A stretch of 64,000 bases of DNA, taken from positions 682,001-746,000 of the forward strand of contig NZ_AFEJ02000001.1 of NCBI RefSeq assembly GCF_000238775.2, given 5' to 3'. Each line of letters opens with the position of its first letter. The stretch's first letter is position 1. This stretch comes from Acaryochloris sp. CCMEE 5410. Its GTDB lineage: Bacteria; Cyanobacteriota; Cyanobacteriia; Thermosynechococcales; Thermosynechococcaceae. The notes under the pieces are model-generated. The model ran no database searches. It saw nothing but the letters and a program-made list of their open reading frames with translations, and was not told the origin of the DNA. Shown here piece after piece: positions 1-8,786 of the stretch. Made by a program: the position numbers and the translations under genes.

Positions 1-1184
1 AGGAAGTTTGAACCCATATCTAAAAATCGGATAGCCGAGCCATTATCAAGCTGTTTAATTTTGCTATTAATGGCCTGAATTTTTTCTCTTTTTGGAGATT
101 TTAATTGCTTACCTGTCGGTAAAATGCCAAGCAGCAGAATTTTCGTTGTCGGGCTTTTAGTGTGGATAGCAGCAACAATCTTCTCAATTCCTGCAGCAAT
201 CTGTTCTGAACCATAACCATCTTGCCAGAGATTATTGACACCAATATTGAGAACAACCAACTGGGGCTGGATCTGATCAAATAAGCCATGGTCTATTCGC
301 CAGAGAACTTGTTGGGTACGATCGCCACCAATACCAAAATTGACCGCATCAAGTTTGCCATAGTGTTTCTGCCAGAGCTTTTTATGTTTTAGCCATCCCC
401 GAGTAATCGAATCACCCAGAAAGACAACATTGATTTCGCGTTTCTGTGTTTGTTGAAGATGTTGTTGGTGAAGCTTTTGCCAGGCTTGGGGAAACTTTGG
501 GTAGTGACCCGGCGTCGGAACCGTAGGATTTGGCTGTTTCTTAGCAACAGTGGAATCTTGCTGGTTTGGAGCAGACGATTTTTCAAGCTTCCCGGCAATA
601 TTTTTCACATTAGTGCCAGTCAACTTAACTTCATCCAACCAAGCTTCTCCTTGGCCCTCTAATAGGAGCACAATGCCAAACTTATGGGTCTTGGGCGGTA
701 AGGTCACCTCCTGAGAGAAGGAACTCCAGTCTTGGGTATTGTGGAGATACTGGACTTGCCGGAATTGGAGGGGACGCGATTTTTTAGAAAAGGACTGAAT
801 CGCAACATTGACCTTGACCCTTCCAGTTGATTTGGCAAAACCACTGATAGTGAAAGATTGATTGGGTGAACCTTGGATGAGTTGAAAGGCTTGTCCTTTT
901 GCCGGGCCAGAAGTACTGGCTACTTTTAAGGCCGCAGGCCCCTGTTTAAAGATTTGAGTATCCCGTGTAACAGATATCTTGCCTTTGCCCACCCACTGCT
1001 GATGCCAATAGTTTGGGACAGTCGTTCCCTGGGTCATGGCACCATTCCGTAGTGTGATGGATTGCCTGTCCTTATTTTTTTGAGAGGGAGACTTTTGTGC
1101 CTGAGAAGATTGCAGCGATATGCAGCCTGCTAGGGAAATAAATGCAAGGATCAGCGTGGCTCCGATTGCTCTTTGTCGATCCAT
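1..1184 (-). CDS. SGNH/GDSL-family hydrolase lipoprotein, C-terminus cut by window edge
   Basis: The minus-strand frame is open from an ATG at 1184 to the left edge, so about 394 residues are visible and the stop lies outside. The N-terminus is a lipoprotein signal (hydrophobic stretch ending in a lipobox L-A-G-C near residue 17), so the product is probably an exported, lipid-anchored protein. A beta-sandwich-like region of about 200 residues comes first. The SGNH catalytic core follows: block I VVFLGDSITRGW carries the nucleophile serine, block II is FGIGGDRTQQVLWR, and block III is VLNIGVNNLW, the G-x-N-N form usual in PAF-acetylhydrolase-like esterases. The block V Asp/His is beyond the edge. 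A carbohydrate- or lipid-ester hydrolase is likely from the family; the substrate is unknown. Confidence 0.8.
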   Translation of the reverse strand, partial: MDRQRAIGATLILAFISLAGCISLQSSQAQKSPSQKNKDRQSITLRNGAMTQGTTVPNYWHQQWVGKGKISVTRDTQIFKQGPAALKVASTSGPAKGQAFQLIQGSPNQSFTISGFAKSTGRVKVNVAIQSFSKKSRPLQFRQVQYLHNTQDWSSFSQEVTLPPKTHKFGIVLLLEGQGEAWLDEVKLTGTNVKNIAGKLEKSSAPNQQDSTVAKKQPNPTVPTPGHYPKFPQAWQKLHQQHLQQTQKREINVVFLGDSITRGWLKHKKLWQKHYGKLDAVNFGIGGDRTQQVLWRIDHGLFDQIQPQLVVLNIGVNNLWQDGYGSEQIAAGIEKIVAAIHTKSPTTKILLLGILPTGKQLKSPKREKIQAINSKIKQLDNGSAIRFLDMGSNF

Positions 1185-1375
1185 GATGGGCTGCCCATTG
1201 TTTTGCTGTTAGATTTTCACATCTCTGAGGGTTGAATTGGCGTAACCCAGATTACTCAAGCATCCGTAAGCTAGGTTAGGCTCGGTAGTGGGAATGCGAT
1301 CGCAACTCCAAAAAACAGCGCACACAATTCTCGTAGTTCAGGCAATGAACTTGCCCTGGATACAATGCAATTATT

Positions 1376-2002
1376 CTAAACGTGCTTATTATTCAGGTCC
1401 TGCATTTTTTTCGTTAAAGTCCACCTAAATAAGAGACCTGCTTTCGTATTCGGGATGTGGGCAGCGAGGGCTGCAATGAGTTGCTCAGAACTCAGTTCAG
1501 CCGAATTATTTAATGTTTGTTCCGTAATATAGTCGGCCATGGGGCCAATATGGATCGCTAGCTCTGCTTTACACTGTTTGATCAACACATCATCAATTCC
1601 AGCACCACCTAATTTTGGAGTTTTGATTCTTCCTATATCTCGATCTGATTGAGAAAACTGTTTATTTGGGAAAGTGGGCTTTGTAAAAGCGGGTGGCCAT
1701 TGATAGGTTGTAGGTCTCACTTGTTGTGGATTTACCGTGAATTTCAAAGACTTGCTCGATTGGGCTTGAGTCTCTTGATTGGGACGAAAACGACGCCAAG
1801 CCATAAAGTACAAGGGAAATTCAATCAGTATGTATTGTCGTCCCTGAGAAAGTGACTCTTCACAAAACTCAATTGCTATTTGACGCAATGATTGGGCAAA
1901 TGCAGGGCCAGGTCTAAACCATCTCCCTCGAATCATCAGTGAAGCAGATTGATCCGTCAATATGCCCCGCGCCATTAAATTCGCTGACTGGATAATATAC
2001 AT
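1376..2002 (-). CDS. Hypothetical protein with C-terminal IGPMA-type domain
   Basis: A 208-residue protein with no signal peptide. The first ~120 residues are not recognised. The last ~85 residues (from IDDVLIKQCKAELAIHIGPM) resemble a small helical domain found at the C-terminus of cyanobacterial kinases, cyclases and response regulators. There it reads CxxELxxxIGPxAxxxxxxxL followed by a LSxxQLxxxLAxxIP segment, both present here (LSSEQLIAALAAHIP). By analogy it could be a docking or oligomerisation module. The frame is convincing because the IGPM and AHIP blocks are kept in register; the function is unknown. Confidence 0.6.
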   Translation of the reverse strand: MYIIQSANLMARGILTDQSASLMIRGRWFRPGPAFAQSLRQIAIEFCEESLSQGRQYILIEFPLYFMAWRRFRPNQETQAQSSKSLKFTVNPQQVRPTTYQWPPAFTKPTFPNKQFSQSDRDIGRIKTPKLGGAGIDDVLIKQCKAELAIHIGPMADYITEQTLNNSAELSSEQLIAALAAHIPNTKAGLLFRWTLTKKMQDLNNKHV

Positions 2003-2688
2003 CTTATCCCCCCTGAATTATCCCTAGCCCTACAAATACGGGGTCTGTAGTTCTTTTGACAATTTAGCCCTTAGCGCTCATTGAATAAAAAAACCTAAGA
2101 ACCTTATCTTAAGCATCCCATAATTTCCCAATAGATATTGAGAATTTACTAATCTTGAGTTCAAGTGAAGCTGTCTTAAAAAGCCTTCTTCAAGAGATTT
2201 TAAAGACAGGGAGGTATTGAGCTATATCAATATAAGCAGCAAGGGCGAGATTCCTAACTAGTTGCTAGACCTAGTAATCAGAATGAAGCTTAAACTATTA
2301 AATGGTCTATTCGAGAGAAAAATAGATCAATAATTTCCCATTCTCTAAACCGTAAAAATATTGTGGTGGACTGTTTTTAAACTGGGATAATCTTTAGCTA
2401 TCTTCTAACTAGATATCACGAAAAGCTAAGACAAAAAAACAGGGTTTCAATCTTATCTTTAGATATAGATCTTTAAACTTATACTAAAAAAACGATGTTG
2501 ATGCTATCGAAAAGACGAGTGTTACTGCTGATACCGTGAGAAGATCTGTGGCAAAGAAAATACTAGAGCCCCAAACACAGCGCTTAGGCACTGGCCTGTT
2601 ACCAGGATCTAGCTATAATACCTTCGACGCAACTTAATGTAGAACAATGGTATACGCATACTGTCAGAGTCAGAAGAACCATAAGTGA
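2003..2688. other. Long intergenic stretch, no gene seen
   Basis: About 690 bases, AT-rich for the most part, between a minus-strand gene start and a transposase remnant. No open frame with family resemblance, tRNA or convincing hairpin was seen. Its right end probably holds unrecognisable remains of the IS1-like element that follows. Confidence 0.5.
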
Positions 2689-3176
2689 GGCTTTGATAGC
2701 CTGCAAGATGGGACATGAGTCCAACGAAATCAGTGTAAGGATTGCAATCGGCGTTTCAATGAACGCACAGGTACCCCAATGGCTCGCACCGAAGGAGTGG
2801 GAATTCGTGCTGCAGGTCGTACTTTTGGTAAATCTCATACCACCACTATGCGTTGGGGAAAACGCCTAGCAGACTAGACACAGAACGGGGCACCACCAGC
2901 ACCAGCAGGCTCTGATGTGACGGTAGAAGGAGATGAAGCATACACTCATGTAGACAAAAATCTTCCCCCCAGCCAGTCCCAGAGTTGGACCATCCATTTC
3001 CTTGAACGCGAGAGCAGTTATTGGTTGACAGCCCAGGCTGACTTCAAGGATCAGCATCTCTTTGCGAATGGTGTTCAATCAGCTTGGGAGTGGGTGAAAG
3101 CCCATGATGGGATTCGATGGTTTACTGTTCGTGTAGCGTGCCGAAGGCTTAGGAGAAAGACGCTATGGAAATGATA
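2689..3176 (+). pseudogene. Decayed IS1-like transposase remnant
   Basis: One plus-strand frame, broken by a stop at 2875, reads CKDCNRRFNERTGTPMA (from 2734) and then GVGIRAAGRTFGKSHTTTMR. These are the zinc-ribbon end and HTH of an IS1-type transposase. After the stop the same frame continues with EGDEAYTHVDKN, WTIHFLERESSYWL and AWEWVKAHDGIRWFT, which is the start of the DDE region. It then loses the family pattern near 3130, where an insertion or frameshift gives an arginine-rich tail ending at 3174. The N-terminal metal-binding part and the C-terminal half are absent. This is a dead fragment; no terminal repeats were identified. Confidence 0.75.
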
Positions 3177-3239
3177 CGCACTATTAATAGGCAAGTGCTG
3201 AGAAGAGCCAAAATTATTTTTAATTATTATGCGATGAAA

Positions 3240-3362
3240 TTAGCTTTGCTTCTGAAAGCGATTGGTGCCAGCAAAAGCACCAGAAAGCCACATCATGAAG
3301 AACATTATTAGGGTGATGGCTGAAGCGTGGCCCAAAATTTTGAGAGTGTCGAGAAGAACCAT
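3240..3362 (-). CDS. Possible 40-residue single-span membrane protein
   Basis: An ATG at 3362 opens a 40-codon frame on the minus strand ending at TAA (3242-3240). A GAGGA sequence lies about 7 bases upstream of the ATG, a good ribosome-binding site. The product has one hydrophobic helix (ITLIMFFMMWLSGAFAG, about residues 16-32) followed by a short polar, basic tail. Size and shape resemble the small one-helix subunits of photosynthetic or respiratory complexes, but it matches none I can name. It sits downstream of, and in the same direction as, the deacetylase gene's opposite end, with no overlap. It could be chance; codon periodicity cannot be judged over so short a frame. Confidence 0.4.
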   Translation of the reverse strand: MVLLDTLKILGHASAITLIMFFMMWLSGAFAGTNRFQKQS

Positions 3363-3521
3363 AACATTGTCCTCTGCTGGGTTGATAGGGTTTAGTATGC
3401 TGGGTCAGCCCATCGACAGCAGTGATCGATTTCTGGGGTGAGAGTGATAGTCATCACCCAGGCAAAAGGTGTCCTTGATCCAGCGTTTTAGGAAGAAGAG
3501 ATGCACCGATTAAGGGCTGGA

Positions 3522-4301
3522 TTAAGAGGATTCTCGGTATAGCTCAGTAAGGGTGACAACTCGATATCCTTTCTGTTCAAGCTGGGGCAAAACCTGGTTG
3601 AGGGTTTGGACAGTTCGGGTTCCCCAGGCTCCATCGGGGCCATGATCATGGAGGACAATAATGCTGCCGGGTTGGACATTGGCCAAAATTTGCTGAGCAG
3701 CAAACCCCGAAGAAGGCAGGGACGTGTCATAGGGCCAGGGTGCTCCCAGGGCAATTTTGTAGCCTTGTTGCTGGGCTATCTGAGCCATATCTGAATTACA
3801 TCGACCACTACCTGGACGCATCCATGCCAGAGATGTTTGATTCTCTGAGGCGGTGAGGATCTCCTGTTCGGCCAATTGCAAAGCTGCTTTAAAGTCTGTC
3901 AGGGAAAGGTTAATGCTGGGCTCATCCACGGTGAGATGATTTCCCAACTCGTGGCCCTCGCTAACCATGTGGGAAATTAAGGCTCGGTTTTGCGGGGTAA
4001 TCCGACTACTAATCAGGAAAAAGGTGGCTTTGGCGTCGTGCTCGGCCAAAGTTCGCAAGATGTTTTGGGTGGTATTGACATCTCCATTTTCCTGGTCATC
4101 CGGGCCGTCGTCAATAGTGAGGGCAACGAGCGGTTGATCCGTAGGCAGATAGAATTTAGCCCCTGGACAAATAAAGGGTGTCAAACGATCCAGCGCCCAG
4201 CGGGGCTGTACCCAAAGGATAAGCAGAACGGCAACGAATAGACCTGTGGTTAGGGCTGCGATTTGTAGTCGGTATCGAACAAAGAAGCGAAAGTTAGCCA
4301 T
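3522..4301 (-). CDS. Polysaccharide deacetylase (NodB/CE4 family), membrane-anchored
   Basis: A 259-residue protein. Residues 11-33 form one hydrophobic segment (signal anchor), placing the catalytic domain outside the cytoplasmic membrane. NodB motif 1 is LTIDDGPDD with the two metal/catalytic aspartates. Motif 2 is ELGNHLTVDEPS, where the usual HxxxH is replaced by H-x4-E, a variant of a recognised subgroup. Motif 3 is RPGSGRCN and the late motif is IIVLHDHG. The family removes N-acetyl (or O-acetyl) groups from peptidoglycan, chitin-like or exopolysaccharide chains; the substrate cannot be told from sequence. It is divergent from the small exported protein at 4449. Confidence 0.88.
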   Translation of the reverse strand: MANFRFFVRYRLQIAALTTGLFVAVLLILWVQPRWALDRLTPFICPGAKFYLPTDQPLVALTIDDGPDDQENGDVNTTQNILRTLAEHDAKATFFLISSRITPQNRALISHMVSEGHELGNHLTVDEPSINLSLTDFKAALQLAEQEILTASENQTSLAWMRPGSGRCNSDMAQIAQQQGYKIALGAPWPYDTSLPSSGFAAQQILANVQPGSIIVLHDHGPDGAWGTRTVQTLNQVLPQLEQKGYRVVTLTELYRESS

Positions 4302-4448
4302 TTAAAACAACGGATGAAGGCGGGATGAATCCTATGGTTCAGAACGAGTTCCAGCGGAATCTAACGCAAGAATCGTGACAGGAATTCCAAAAGCTGGAAA
4401 GATAAAGATTACGGAAAGTAAACATATCATTAACAAAATATTCATTCT

Positions 4449-4976
4449 ATGAAGATGAAACAACAATATGTGATGGCAGGCATCTGTTTAGGTGCTTTAG
4501 CGTTTGCTGCTCCCGCTCAAGCGGCTGGTCGAGTGGCTGGCTATCAATATGCTGTATTTAAAGATAGTGAAGCCCCCCTCGAAGATAATATCATTCACTA
4601 TATTCCTTGCTATCCCCAGAACGATTGCAATGCGTTAGCAACCAAGTTAACGACTGAACTCCGGCAAGCGCAGGTGAATCTGACTCGGGCACGGTTAACC
4701 CTAGAAAAGCCAGTTGAAGCATGGACTTTATTTACTCAACTCGATCAGCAGTTCTTGCCTCAGATTACGGATAAGAAGGGTTATAAAACGACCACTACGC
4801 AAAAGAGAGGCGTTTTCTCCTTTTATTGTCCAACCAAAACCTGCTTGGTCTATTCCTTTGGGACGGTTCGCGATCGCTTTAATTATTGGGTCACCGTAGC
4901 CAAGAGTCGCAAGCGTTGGGACTTAGGGCCTGGAAGAGGCTTTATCGAAGACAAACCTGAAAAGCTAGAGAATTAA
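4449..4976 (+). CDS. Exported cysteine-containing protein of unknown function
   Basis: A 175-residue protein with a clear Sec signal peptide (KMKQQYVMAGICLGALAFA, cleavage after AQAA near residue 26). The mature part has four cysteines in two pairs (YIPCYPQNDC and FYCPTKTC), compatible with two disulfides in the periplasm. No family is recognised. It is followed after only 12 bases by another exported protein gene, the pentapeptide protein at 4989, so the two are probably co-transcribed. Confidence 0.7.
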   Translation: MKMKQQYVMAGICLGALAFAAPAQAAGRVAGYQYAVFKDSEAPLEDNIIHYIPCYPQNDCNALATKLTTELRQAQVNLTRARLTLEKPVEAWTLFTQLDQQFLPQITDKKGYKTTTTQKRGVFSFYCPTKTCLVYSFGTVRDRFNYWVTVAKSRKRWDLGPGRGFIEDKPEKLEN

Positions 4977-4988
4977 GGTAGCGGAACT

Positions 4989-5612
4989 ATGAACTATAAA
5001 TCTTTAGCCCTGGCGTTGGGTTTGGCTGCGATCGCACTTCCAGTACAGGCAGAATTACCCGAGCATATTCAAGAATTGCTCAATACCCGTCGCTGTATCC
5101 GTTGTGATTTGTCCCGCGCCAATTTTGGCGGCATGGATCTGAGCGTCACCAACCTCCAAGGGGCAAACTTGATTTTCTCCAACTTGGAGAATGTCAACCT
5201 CAATGCCTCCAACCTGACGGGAGCCAAGCTGATTCAGGCTCGGATGTCCGATGCGAATTTGCAAACCACCAACTTAAGCGTTACGGACTTAAGTAAAGCG
5301 GATTTGCGAGGCGCTAACTTGGTGGGGGCAGATTTGCGCAGTAGTCGCATGACCTCTGCCAACCTGAAAGGGGCAAAACTGCAGCAAGCCAAGCTTCAAG
5401 GGGTTAACCTAGGGGCCGCCAATCTGAAAGGGGCGAAGCTAAATGGAGCCAATTTGTTCTCGGCTGATTTGCGCGGGGCCAACCTCCAAAATGCGGACCT
5501 ATCAGGAGCCAATCTCAAGGAAGCCGATTTAAGTGGTGCAAATGTGAAGGGAATAAAACTCACGGACGCCGACCTAACGGGGGCCACCCTTCCGGATGGC
5601 ATCCCCCAGTAG
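4989..5612 (+). CDS. Exported pentapeptide-repeat protein
   Basis: A 207-residue protein. Residues 1-21 are a Sec signal peptide ending VQA. A short helix carrying RRCIRC (a CxxC pair) precedes about 30 tandem A(D/N)LxX pentapeptides that run to the C-terminus and would form a right-handed quadrilateral beta-helix. The layout, signal peptide plus LxxxxRC-x2-CDL plus repeats, is the same as in the convergent neighbour at 5616-6485, so the two are paralogues. The function of such exported pentapeptide proteins is not established; the CxxC cap may bind metal or form a disulfide. It is probably in an operon with the 4449 gene. Confidence 0.85.
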   Translation: MNYKSLALALGLAAIALPVQAELPEHIQELLNTRRCIRCDLSRANFGGMDLSVTNLQGANLIFSNLENVNLNASNLTGAKLIQARMSDANLQTTNLSVTDLSKADLRGANLVGADLRSSRMTSANLKGAKLQQAKLQGVNLGAANLKGAKLNGANLFSADLRGANLQNADLSGANLKEADLSGANVKGIKLTDADLTGATLPDGIPQ

Positions 5613-5615
5613 GTC

Positions 5616-6485
5616 TTACTTACAGGTTGCCAAGGCTTGAAGGGAAGCGGGGATATCCATCTGACAGAGTTTAGCCCCGCTTAAGTCTGCATTGCTAAGG
5701 TTGGCACCTCGGAGGTTGACATCTTTCATGGCAATCTTGCCCAGGTGAGCGCTGCTGAGGTCGGCTTCACTAAGATTGACGCTTTCTAAAGACGCTTTTC
5801 GTAGATCTGCGTTATTCAGCTTGGCCCCATTGAGGTTGGTGTACTTCAGTTGGGCCTGCTTGAGTTTTGCCCCTTTTAAGTTGGCTTCGCTCAGGTTGGC
5901 ATTGGCTAAATAGACTTGATTAAGGGTGGCATTCTTAAGATTGCTTTTATTGAAATTAGCCTCTCTCAAATCGCTGAAATAGACACGACGAATGCCTTGG
6001 GTCGTTTCCACTACCGCGACACTAAAGTCCGCATCTTCGAGGGTTGCTTCAAATAAGTTGGCACGACGCAAATCGGCACCTTTGAGCTTGGTTTTGACTA
6101 AGGTTGCCTGGGTAAGATTGGCGTCTTGCAAGTTGGTGGCTTGCTTGAGGGTTGTGGTTAAGCTGGCTCGTCGGAGAGTGGCTTTGCTGAGATTGGCAGA
6201 CTTTAAATTAGCGCTTTCTAAATTGGCATCGTCCAAATTAACGCCCTGCAAATTGGCGCCTTGCAGGTTTGCCCCTTGCAAGCTGGCACCTTTTAGATTT
6301 TGATCTTGCAAATTGGCTCCCCTAAGGTCACATCCATCACAACGGTTGGTGGCCTGTAGCTGCTGGAGATGCTCCGGGTTGGGAGTCTGAGCGCTATTGC
6401 TGGCAGCACTCAGGGGCAAAAATGCGATAGAGAAGGAAGCCAGGGCTGTTCCTATGACAAGACTGCCTTTATTCAACTGTTTCAT
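5616..6485 (-). CDS. Exported pentapeptide-repeat protein
   Basis: From the ATG at 6485 it encodes 289 residues. An upstream ATG at 6515 would put ten residues before the signal peptide, whereas the chosen ATG has GGGTGGA about 6 bases before it and starts MKQLNKGS directly ahead of the hydrophobic core. The mature protein opens with LQATNRCDGCDLRGANL, the same CxxC cap as the neighbour, and then about 45 pentapeptide repeats. One break near the middle (VVETTQGIRRVYFSDL) would be a loop out of the helix. The stop codon lies 3 bases from the stop of the convergent paralogue. Confidence 0.85.
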   Translation of the reverse strand: MKQLNKGSLVIGTALASFSIAFLPLSAASNSAQTPNPEHLQQLQATNRCDGCDLRGANLQDQNLKGASLQGANLQGANLQGVNLDDANLESANLKSANLSKATLRRASLTTTLKQATNLQDANLTQATLVKTKLKGADLRRANLFEATLEDADFSVAVVETTQGIRRVYFSDLREANFNKSNLKNATLNQVYLANANLSEANLKGAKLKQAQLKYTNLNGAKLNNADLRKASLESVNLSEADLSSAHLGKIAMKDVNLRGANLSNADLSGAKLCQMDIPASLQALATCK

Positions 6486-6614
6486 GTAATCCACCCAAAT
6501 TAAAACGGTCTGCAATAGGTATTTATTCTCTAATCACTGTACTGTGATCAGGGCAAGGTTACAAAATGCTAAGGAACCAGAAAACTGCTAAACACCTGCC
6601 TGAAAGGATTCTCA

Positions 6615-6779
6615 TTACAGCACGCGCCAAATTAAGGTCCAAAGGGTCAAAAGACTGGTGGTTAAAACCGCTTTTTGCGGGGCCAGGGACTTAACGCCCC
6701 AGTACAGTAACCATAAGGACCAAAGGCTACCGACCAAGACCAACCAAAATAGCACCTGTATAAAGGGTCGTGCATAAAA
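6615..6779 (-). pseudogene. C-terminal fragment of a small membrane protein, cut by an IS1-type element
   Basis: The minus-strand frame reads FYARPFIQVLFW from the edge of the IS and contains two hydrophobic segments (VLFWLVLVGSLWSLWLLYW and AVLTTSLLTLWTLIW) before its stop at 6615. Upstream the frame runs only into antisense IS sequence and has no start of its own outside the element. About 54 residues remain. The missing N-terminal part was not found on the far side of the IS. The family is not recognised. Confidence 0.55.
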
Positions 6780-7654
6780 AAAGTGTGGGTTTGCTAAACC
6801 TATAAGGAGTTGAGTTTTTCTATTCCCTGATGCAATGTCCTCTATGTGGTCATCCCAAGACCCACAAACACGGTACAACTAGTAAAGGCAGCCAACGTTA
6901 CCGTTGCCCCCACTGCCACCAAACCTTCAGTGAAACCTTTGATACCCTCTATTATCGCCGTCAGATTTCTCCTCAAACGATTCAGACCATCCTTCAATCT
7001 CATGCTGAAGGCATTAGCCTGAGGGGCCTATCCCGCATCACAGGTGTGGCCTATAACACTTGTGTAAGTGTGATTCGTTCAGCGAGCCATAAAGCCCAAC
7101 TGATTCACAATCAAGACGTTCAAGCTGTTTCGACTAACGTCATCAATGCAGATGAGTTGTGGTCCTTTGTCAAAAAAAGCAAAAGCACTGTGAACCAGAA
7201 GAATTGAACGTAGGGAACTGCTGGGTGGCATTAAGCCTAGCCAAAGACAGTGGCTTGGTGCTCAGTAGCCGTATTGGCAAACATACCGACGAACTCGCTC
7301 AAGAATTAATTGAGAATACTGAAGGCAAAACTGCCTGTCACCATTGGCAAACCGATGGCTGGGAAGGGTATTCACGACAATTACCCGATGAGGTGAGCCA
7401 TCAAGTGAGTAAAGCCCTGACCCAACGGTTAGAGCGGACCAATGGAATAGTACGTCAACAGACTGGGCGATGGCATCGACGACAGAACAAATTTGGCAAA
7501 GTCTGGCAACAGAGTGCAGTGACCTTAAGACTGGTGCTGACCTATTTCAACTGGATCTGGTGCCACTCTCGATTCAAGAATACGGCTGCCCAACGAGCTG
7601 GACTGACGGAGCATTCCTGGGAATGGCAAGACTTAGTCACCTATCCCACACTTT
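6780..7654 (+). mobile_element. IS1-family insertion sequence
   Basis: A 10-bp perfect inverted repeat (AAAGTGTGGG at 6780-6789 and its complement at 7645-7654) encloses one IS1-type transposase read through a frameshift. The stop of the transposase falls a few bases past the right repeat, so the true right end may be slightly further out. No convincing 8-9 bp target duplication was seen. It interrupts the membrane-protein gene on its left and abuts an IS630 element on its right. Confidence 0.65.
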
Positions 7655-7659
7655 GTTGA
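6830..7659 (+). CDS. IS1-family transposase, two frames joined by a -1 shift
   Basis: The first frame (6830-7204) encodes a zinc ribbon (CPLCGHPKTHKHG, then RCPHCHQTF) and an HTH-like segment, ending with NADELWSFVKKS. The catalytic part continues in the -1 frame to 7659 with KKQKHCEPEELNVGNCWVAL, SRIGKHTDELAQEL, WQTDGWEGY and RQQTGRWHRRQNKFG, the IS1 DDE region. The switch point is a run of seven A at about 7171-7177. IS1 elements use -1 programmed frameshifting at A-runs, so this may be an active element. A simple one-base deletion would look the same. Confidence 0.8.
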
Positions 7660-7725
7660 GGCACAATCGTATAAAGACTTGACTGCTCAGGGTTTGACTG
7701 TATAGGCTCAGCCAAGCCAGGCATA

Positions 7726-8738
7726 GCCCTACGAAACCATGTTAGTACTATTGATATAGAAGATATCCCTAAATTAATATGCCAGCACCCTAGAGTTATG
7801 ACCTTCGTCGTAAAGCCGTTGATGCCTTCAAGAATGGTGAACGGAAAGTCGATATCTGTCGAATGTTGAACATCAGCGGTAATACCTTGCATCTATGGAT
7901 AGTCCGCGAAGAAGCTACGGGTGACTGCCAGGCGATTACCAACTACCAACAAGGGGCTCGCCACAAGATCACAGATTGGGACCGCTTTCGTGAATTTGCT
8001 CAAGAACATGGGGGGAAAACCCAGGCCCAAATGGCCAAGCTATGGGGCGATAATGTCACCCAGCAAAATATCAGTGATGCCCTGAGGAAGCTGAGATTGA
8101 GTCGCAAAAAAAAACTTATGGCTATCGAGAACGGGATGAAACCCAACGTCAAGCCTTTATAGAGCGGTTGCAGACCAAACATCCCCATCAGATCGTCTAT
8201 GTGGATGAAGCGGGCATTGATAATCGGGCAGACTATCCTTATGGATACTGTCCTGTGGGCCAACGATTTTATGACCTTAAATCCGGCAAGCGGACAGAGC
8301 GAGTCAGTTTCATTGCTGCGCTCAAAGAAAGCAAGTTATTTTCTCCTATGACCTTTGAAGGATCATGCAATCGTTTGCTATTCGAAGCATGGTTGCAGCA
8401 GAGTCTCTTACCCCAGTTACAACCTGGCGATATCATCGTGATTGATAATGCCAGTTTTCATCATGGTCAGGGTATCGAAGAAATTGTAGCTGAGGCAGGC
8501 TGTGAGATTTGGTATCTACCGAGTTATTCTCCAGATCTCAACAAAATTGAGCGATGGTGGTTTGTGCTCAAAAACTGGATGAAGCAGCGGTGGGATGAAT
8601 TTGACACCTTTCGTGGTTGTGTGGACGCTGCTTTCAAAGAGTGTACTAACGTATATGCGTATTGCTATACACCAGGAAAAGTGTTATCGCATGGGAGTGG
8701 TTTTGACTTAAACCAACATGGATCACAGGTGTAGGACA
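7726..8738 (+). mobile_element. IS630-family insertion sequence (first copy)
   Basis: It is bounded by TA dinucleotides at 7724-7725 and 8739-8740, as expected for the TA target of IS630/Tc1 elements. The ends are imperfect inverted repeats: GCCCTAC..CCATGTTAGT on the left and GTCCTAC..CCATGTTGGT as the complement of the right end, the left copy lacking about five bases. It contains a single IS630-type transposase gene that is broken (see the pseudogene). Confidence 0.6.
7779..8734 (+). pseudogene. IS630-family transposase with nonsense codon and frameshift
   Basis: The frame from ATG 7779 reads M-P-A-P-stop-S-Y-D-L-R-R-K-A-V. Family members have an aromatic residue where this TAG (7791-7793) stands, so the gene has a nonsense mutation at codon 5. 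The HTH region follows (DICRMLNISGNTLHLWI). A run of nine A at 8106-8114 is followed by a -1 frame change into TYGYRERDETQRQAF and the DDE domain: D in YVDEAGID, D in VIDNASFHHG, E in LNKIERWW. The frame change could be programmed, but with the early stop the gene is most likely dead. Confidence 0.8.
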
Positions 8739-8786
8739 TATCTCACCCGATGGAAACATGATGCTTTGGGTTGGATGCTGTTCGAT

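Noticed and set aside
2599-2838. Minus-strand frame of 79 codons
   Set aside because: It is antisense to the IS1-like remnant, whose plus-strand frame has the family motifs.
5992-6303. 103-codon plus-strand frame rich in Leu/Ala/Lys
   Set aside because: Shadow of the repeated pentapeptide codons on the minus strand.
6530-6547. ATCAC..GTGAT palindrome upstream of the pentapeptide gene as a CRP site
   Set aside because: The half-sites are in the opposite order to the TGTGA-N6-TCACA consensus of SyCRP1/CRP.
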